From Chloroflexia bacterium (GTDB lineage: Bacteria; Chloroflexota; Chloroflexia; Thermomicrobiales; CFX8): a stretch of 7,787 nt of DNA. Numbering within the stretch: position 1 is the stretch's first letter; the number at the start of each line of letters is the position of its first letter. The stretch is taken from NCBI GenBank assembly GCA_013696045.1, contig JACCZH010000337.1, forward strand, positions 1 through 7,787, written 5' to 3'. Under the pieces are notes generated by a model that ran no database searches, was not told the DNA's origin, and saw only the letters and a list, made by a program, of their open reading frames with translations. Shown in pieces: positions 6,603-7,787 of this stretch. The position numbers and the translations under genes are program-made.

Positions 6603-7573
6603 GGCGAGGCATCCTCGTCCAGCAAGATCTGGCGCAAGAGCCGGGCGTGGCGGCTGTTGGTCTCGATCTTGCTCTCGATGCTGGATTGAACCACCACCGC
6701 ACCGTGCTCACCGGCGCGGTTCAGGATCATGCGATAGATTGACTCGCGCTCTTCCATGGCCCGCAGACTGGCCCATAGCAGCGCCTCCACCTGATCGACC
6801 TGGGACGCCAGCAAATGTGAGGGCGAGAACGCGTGCCCGACCCGGCACTGATAATGCGCCACGGAGCCCTCTTCCATCTCCCAGAGCGTGCCGCCACAAT
6901 CCGGGCAGGTAAAGGGGGAAATCTCGCGCGTCATGTCTCCAGTGTTGTCGAGAGACGAGCCTCCATTGGAGCTGGCGCGTTCATACATGAGGGCGTCTCC
7001 CTTCAATGGTTCAGTTGCAAGCTGGCGCAAGACCGGACCGATCTCGGCGACCGGCAGAATACGATCGACGCTGACGTTCTCGGCCGCGCTTCTGGGCATA
7101 CTGGCGTACAGCGCTTCGTCTGGATCTTGAACGATAACGTAGCCGCCCCGGCGCTTGACGGATGCCAATCCCCGTGTGCCGTCGTCCAGCATTCCTGACA
7201 ACACCACGCCGACAACTCTCGGCCCGTATGATCCGGCCGCCGATTGAAAGAGCAGGTCGATGGCCGGCCGGGCGCGGTTGACCTTCGGTCCGCGCGCGAC
7301 CGAGAGGAATTCATTGCCAACCAGCAGATGAAAATTTGGAATAGCGATGTAGATCCTGCCCGGCTCGATTGGCTCGCCGTCAACGGCGTTTGTGGCGGGT
7401 AATGGGCCGGAGCGGGTGAGGATGGCCGCGAGGCTACTGGGATAATGCGCCGGCAGGTGCAAGACGACAAAGATCGCCGCCGGCAAGTCTGGCGGCAGGG
7501 AACCCGCGAACGCCTGCAGCGCGTTCACTCCGCCCGCCGACGCTCCGACGACAACGATGTCGCGGGTTCTCAC
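6599..7573 (-). CDS. cheB: CheB-type protein-glutamate methylesterase without receiver domain, with C-terminal zinc-binding module
   Basis: A 324-residue protein from GTG 7573, preceded by GAGGGG. Residues about 4-185 form the CheB methylesterase domain with a plausible triad: Ser12 in VGASAGG, His39 in VVLHLP and Asp131 in SGMLDDGTRG. This reaction removes methyl groups from, or deamidates, glutamyl residues of chemoreceptors. The usual N-terminal response-regulator receiver is absent, so control by CheA phosphotransfer is not expected. A second module has Cys223 and Cys226 (CPDC) with Cys243 and His247 (CRVGH), a likely zinc site, followed by a helical tail (about 256-318). This layout is common among orphan CheB-like proteins. 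No cheA, cheR or receptor gene is in the window. The stop codon lies inside a REP element, which may have trimmed the C-terminus slightly. The symbol reflects the domain; a chemotaxis role is not shown. Confidence 0.9.
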   Translation of the reverse strand: MRTRDIVVVGASAGGVNALQAFAGSLPPDLPAAIFVVLHLPAHYPSSLAAILTRSGPLPATNAVDGEPIEPGRIYIAIPNFHLLVGNEFLSVARGPKVNRARPAIDLLFQSAAGSYGPRVVGVVLSGMLDDGTRGLASVKRRGGYVIVQDPDEALYASMPRSAAENVSVDRILPVAEIGPVLRQLATEPLKGDALMYERASSNGGSSLDNTGDMTREISPFTCPDCGGTLWEMEEGSVAHYQCRVGHAFSPSHLLASQVDQVEALLWASLRAMEERESIYRMILNRAGEHGAVVVQSSIESKIETNSRHARLLRQILLDEDASP

Positions 7574-7667
7574 GTTCGCCCCTCATCTCCCGTAACGCGT
7601 TGTCTTCCTTCTATTAAACAGTAACATCTCACCGGGCTTGGCAGAGTCAGCACGGGATTGACCCACG

Positions 7668-7691
7668 GTAGGGAGGCGGCTTGTCCCTCCC
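7668..7691 (+). repeat. GTAG-headed hairpin repeat, family 2, copy A
   Basis: GTAG overlaps the start of a hairpin in which GGGAGG (7671-7676) pairs with CCTCCC (7686-7691). A short inner stem around a TT loop is also possible. It closely matches copy B 75 nt further on, in the same orientation. The sequence differs from the repeats at 6487-6602 but the architecture is the same. It lies upstream of the CheB gene. Confidence 0.6.
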
Positions 7692-7742
7692 ATGTGTATC
7701 GAACGTAGGCTCGCACGATAGAGAACGGCGATCAAATACCTG

Positions 7743-7768
7743 GTAGGGGAGGCGACTTGTCCCCTCCC
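7743..7768 (+). repeat. GTAG-headed hairpin repeat, family 2, copy B
   Basis: GTAG is followed by GGGGAGG, a GAC/GTC inner stem, and a CCCCTCCC arm. GGGAGG (7747-7752) pairs with CCTCCC (7763-7768), with a C-C mismatch before the inner stem. Compared with copy A it has one extra G and one extra C, on opposite arms, and A for G in the inner stem. It is followed by an A-run, close to the right window edge. Confidence 0.6.
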
Positions 7769-7787
7769 AAAACGCCCACGTCGCAAG

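Noticed and set aside
7612..7620. TGTTTAATA on the minus strand as an extended -10 for the CheB-like gene.
   Set aside because: No matching -35 at a normal spacing; too weak to list as a feature.
7583..7786. 67-residue open frame on the minus strand upstream of the CheB-like gene.
   Set aside because: It runs through both GTAG hairpin repeats, has no recognisable domain, and its composition follows the repeats; most likely non-coding.

Overview
The window is high-GC (roughly 60% by eye), gene-dense bacterial DNA. Every gene I can support lies on the minus strand, so transcription runs from right to left. Several traits suggest Chloroflexota: a secreted protease with a Thr/Ala/Pro-rich 'TATAT' linker, a soluble zinc-finger partner of an ECF sigma factor, a large TPR-CHAT protein, and GTAG-headed hairpin repeats. 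This is a judgement of style, not a marker-gene identification. No rRNA, tRNA, CRISPR array, transposase or replication origin was seen.

Layout in transcription order. (1) 7574-7787 is intergenic and holds two copies of a GTAG-headed hairpin repeat. (2) 6599-7573 encodes a CheB-type methylesterase domain with no receiver domain and a C-terminal zinc-binding module. (3) 6404-6598 is intergenic and holds two inverted GTAG-headed hairpins arranged like a BIME; one of them supplies the stop codon of the CheB gene. (4) 5774-6403 encodes an ECF sigma factor. (5) 5114-5734 encodes a soluble zf-HC2 (anti-sigma-like) protein with a C-terminal beta-rich domain. (6) 2287-5127 encodes a TPR-CHAT putative cysteine protease whose start overlaps the previous gene. 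(7) 825-2150 encodes a complete exported subtilisin-like S8 protease with a Cys-bracketed poly-acidic loop. (8) A strong hairpin terminator lies at 765-796. (9) 1-625 encodes the N-terminal 208 residues of a second, paralogous S8 protease that runs off the left edge and has no stop codon in the window.

Genes 4-6 form a compact operon: a 39-nt gap, then a 14-nt overlap. The layout suggests one regulated proteolytic module: sigma factor, zinc-finger regulator or sensor, intracellular TPR-scaffolded CHAT protease, and two exported subtilases. The two subtilase genes are tandem duplicates. Their upstream regions are collinear for about 130-165 nt, back into the last codons of the CHAT gene. The copied unit therefore seems to have included the CHAT 3' tail, a relic of which survives between the protease genes and overlaps the terminator. 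That the sigma factor drives the proteases, and that the CHAT protein and subtilases act together, is inferred from gene order only.
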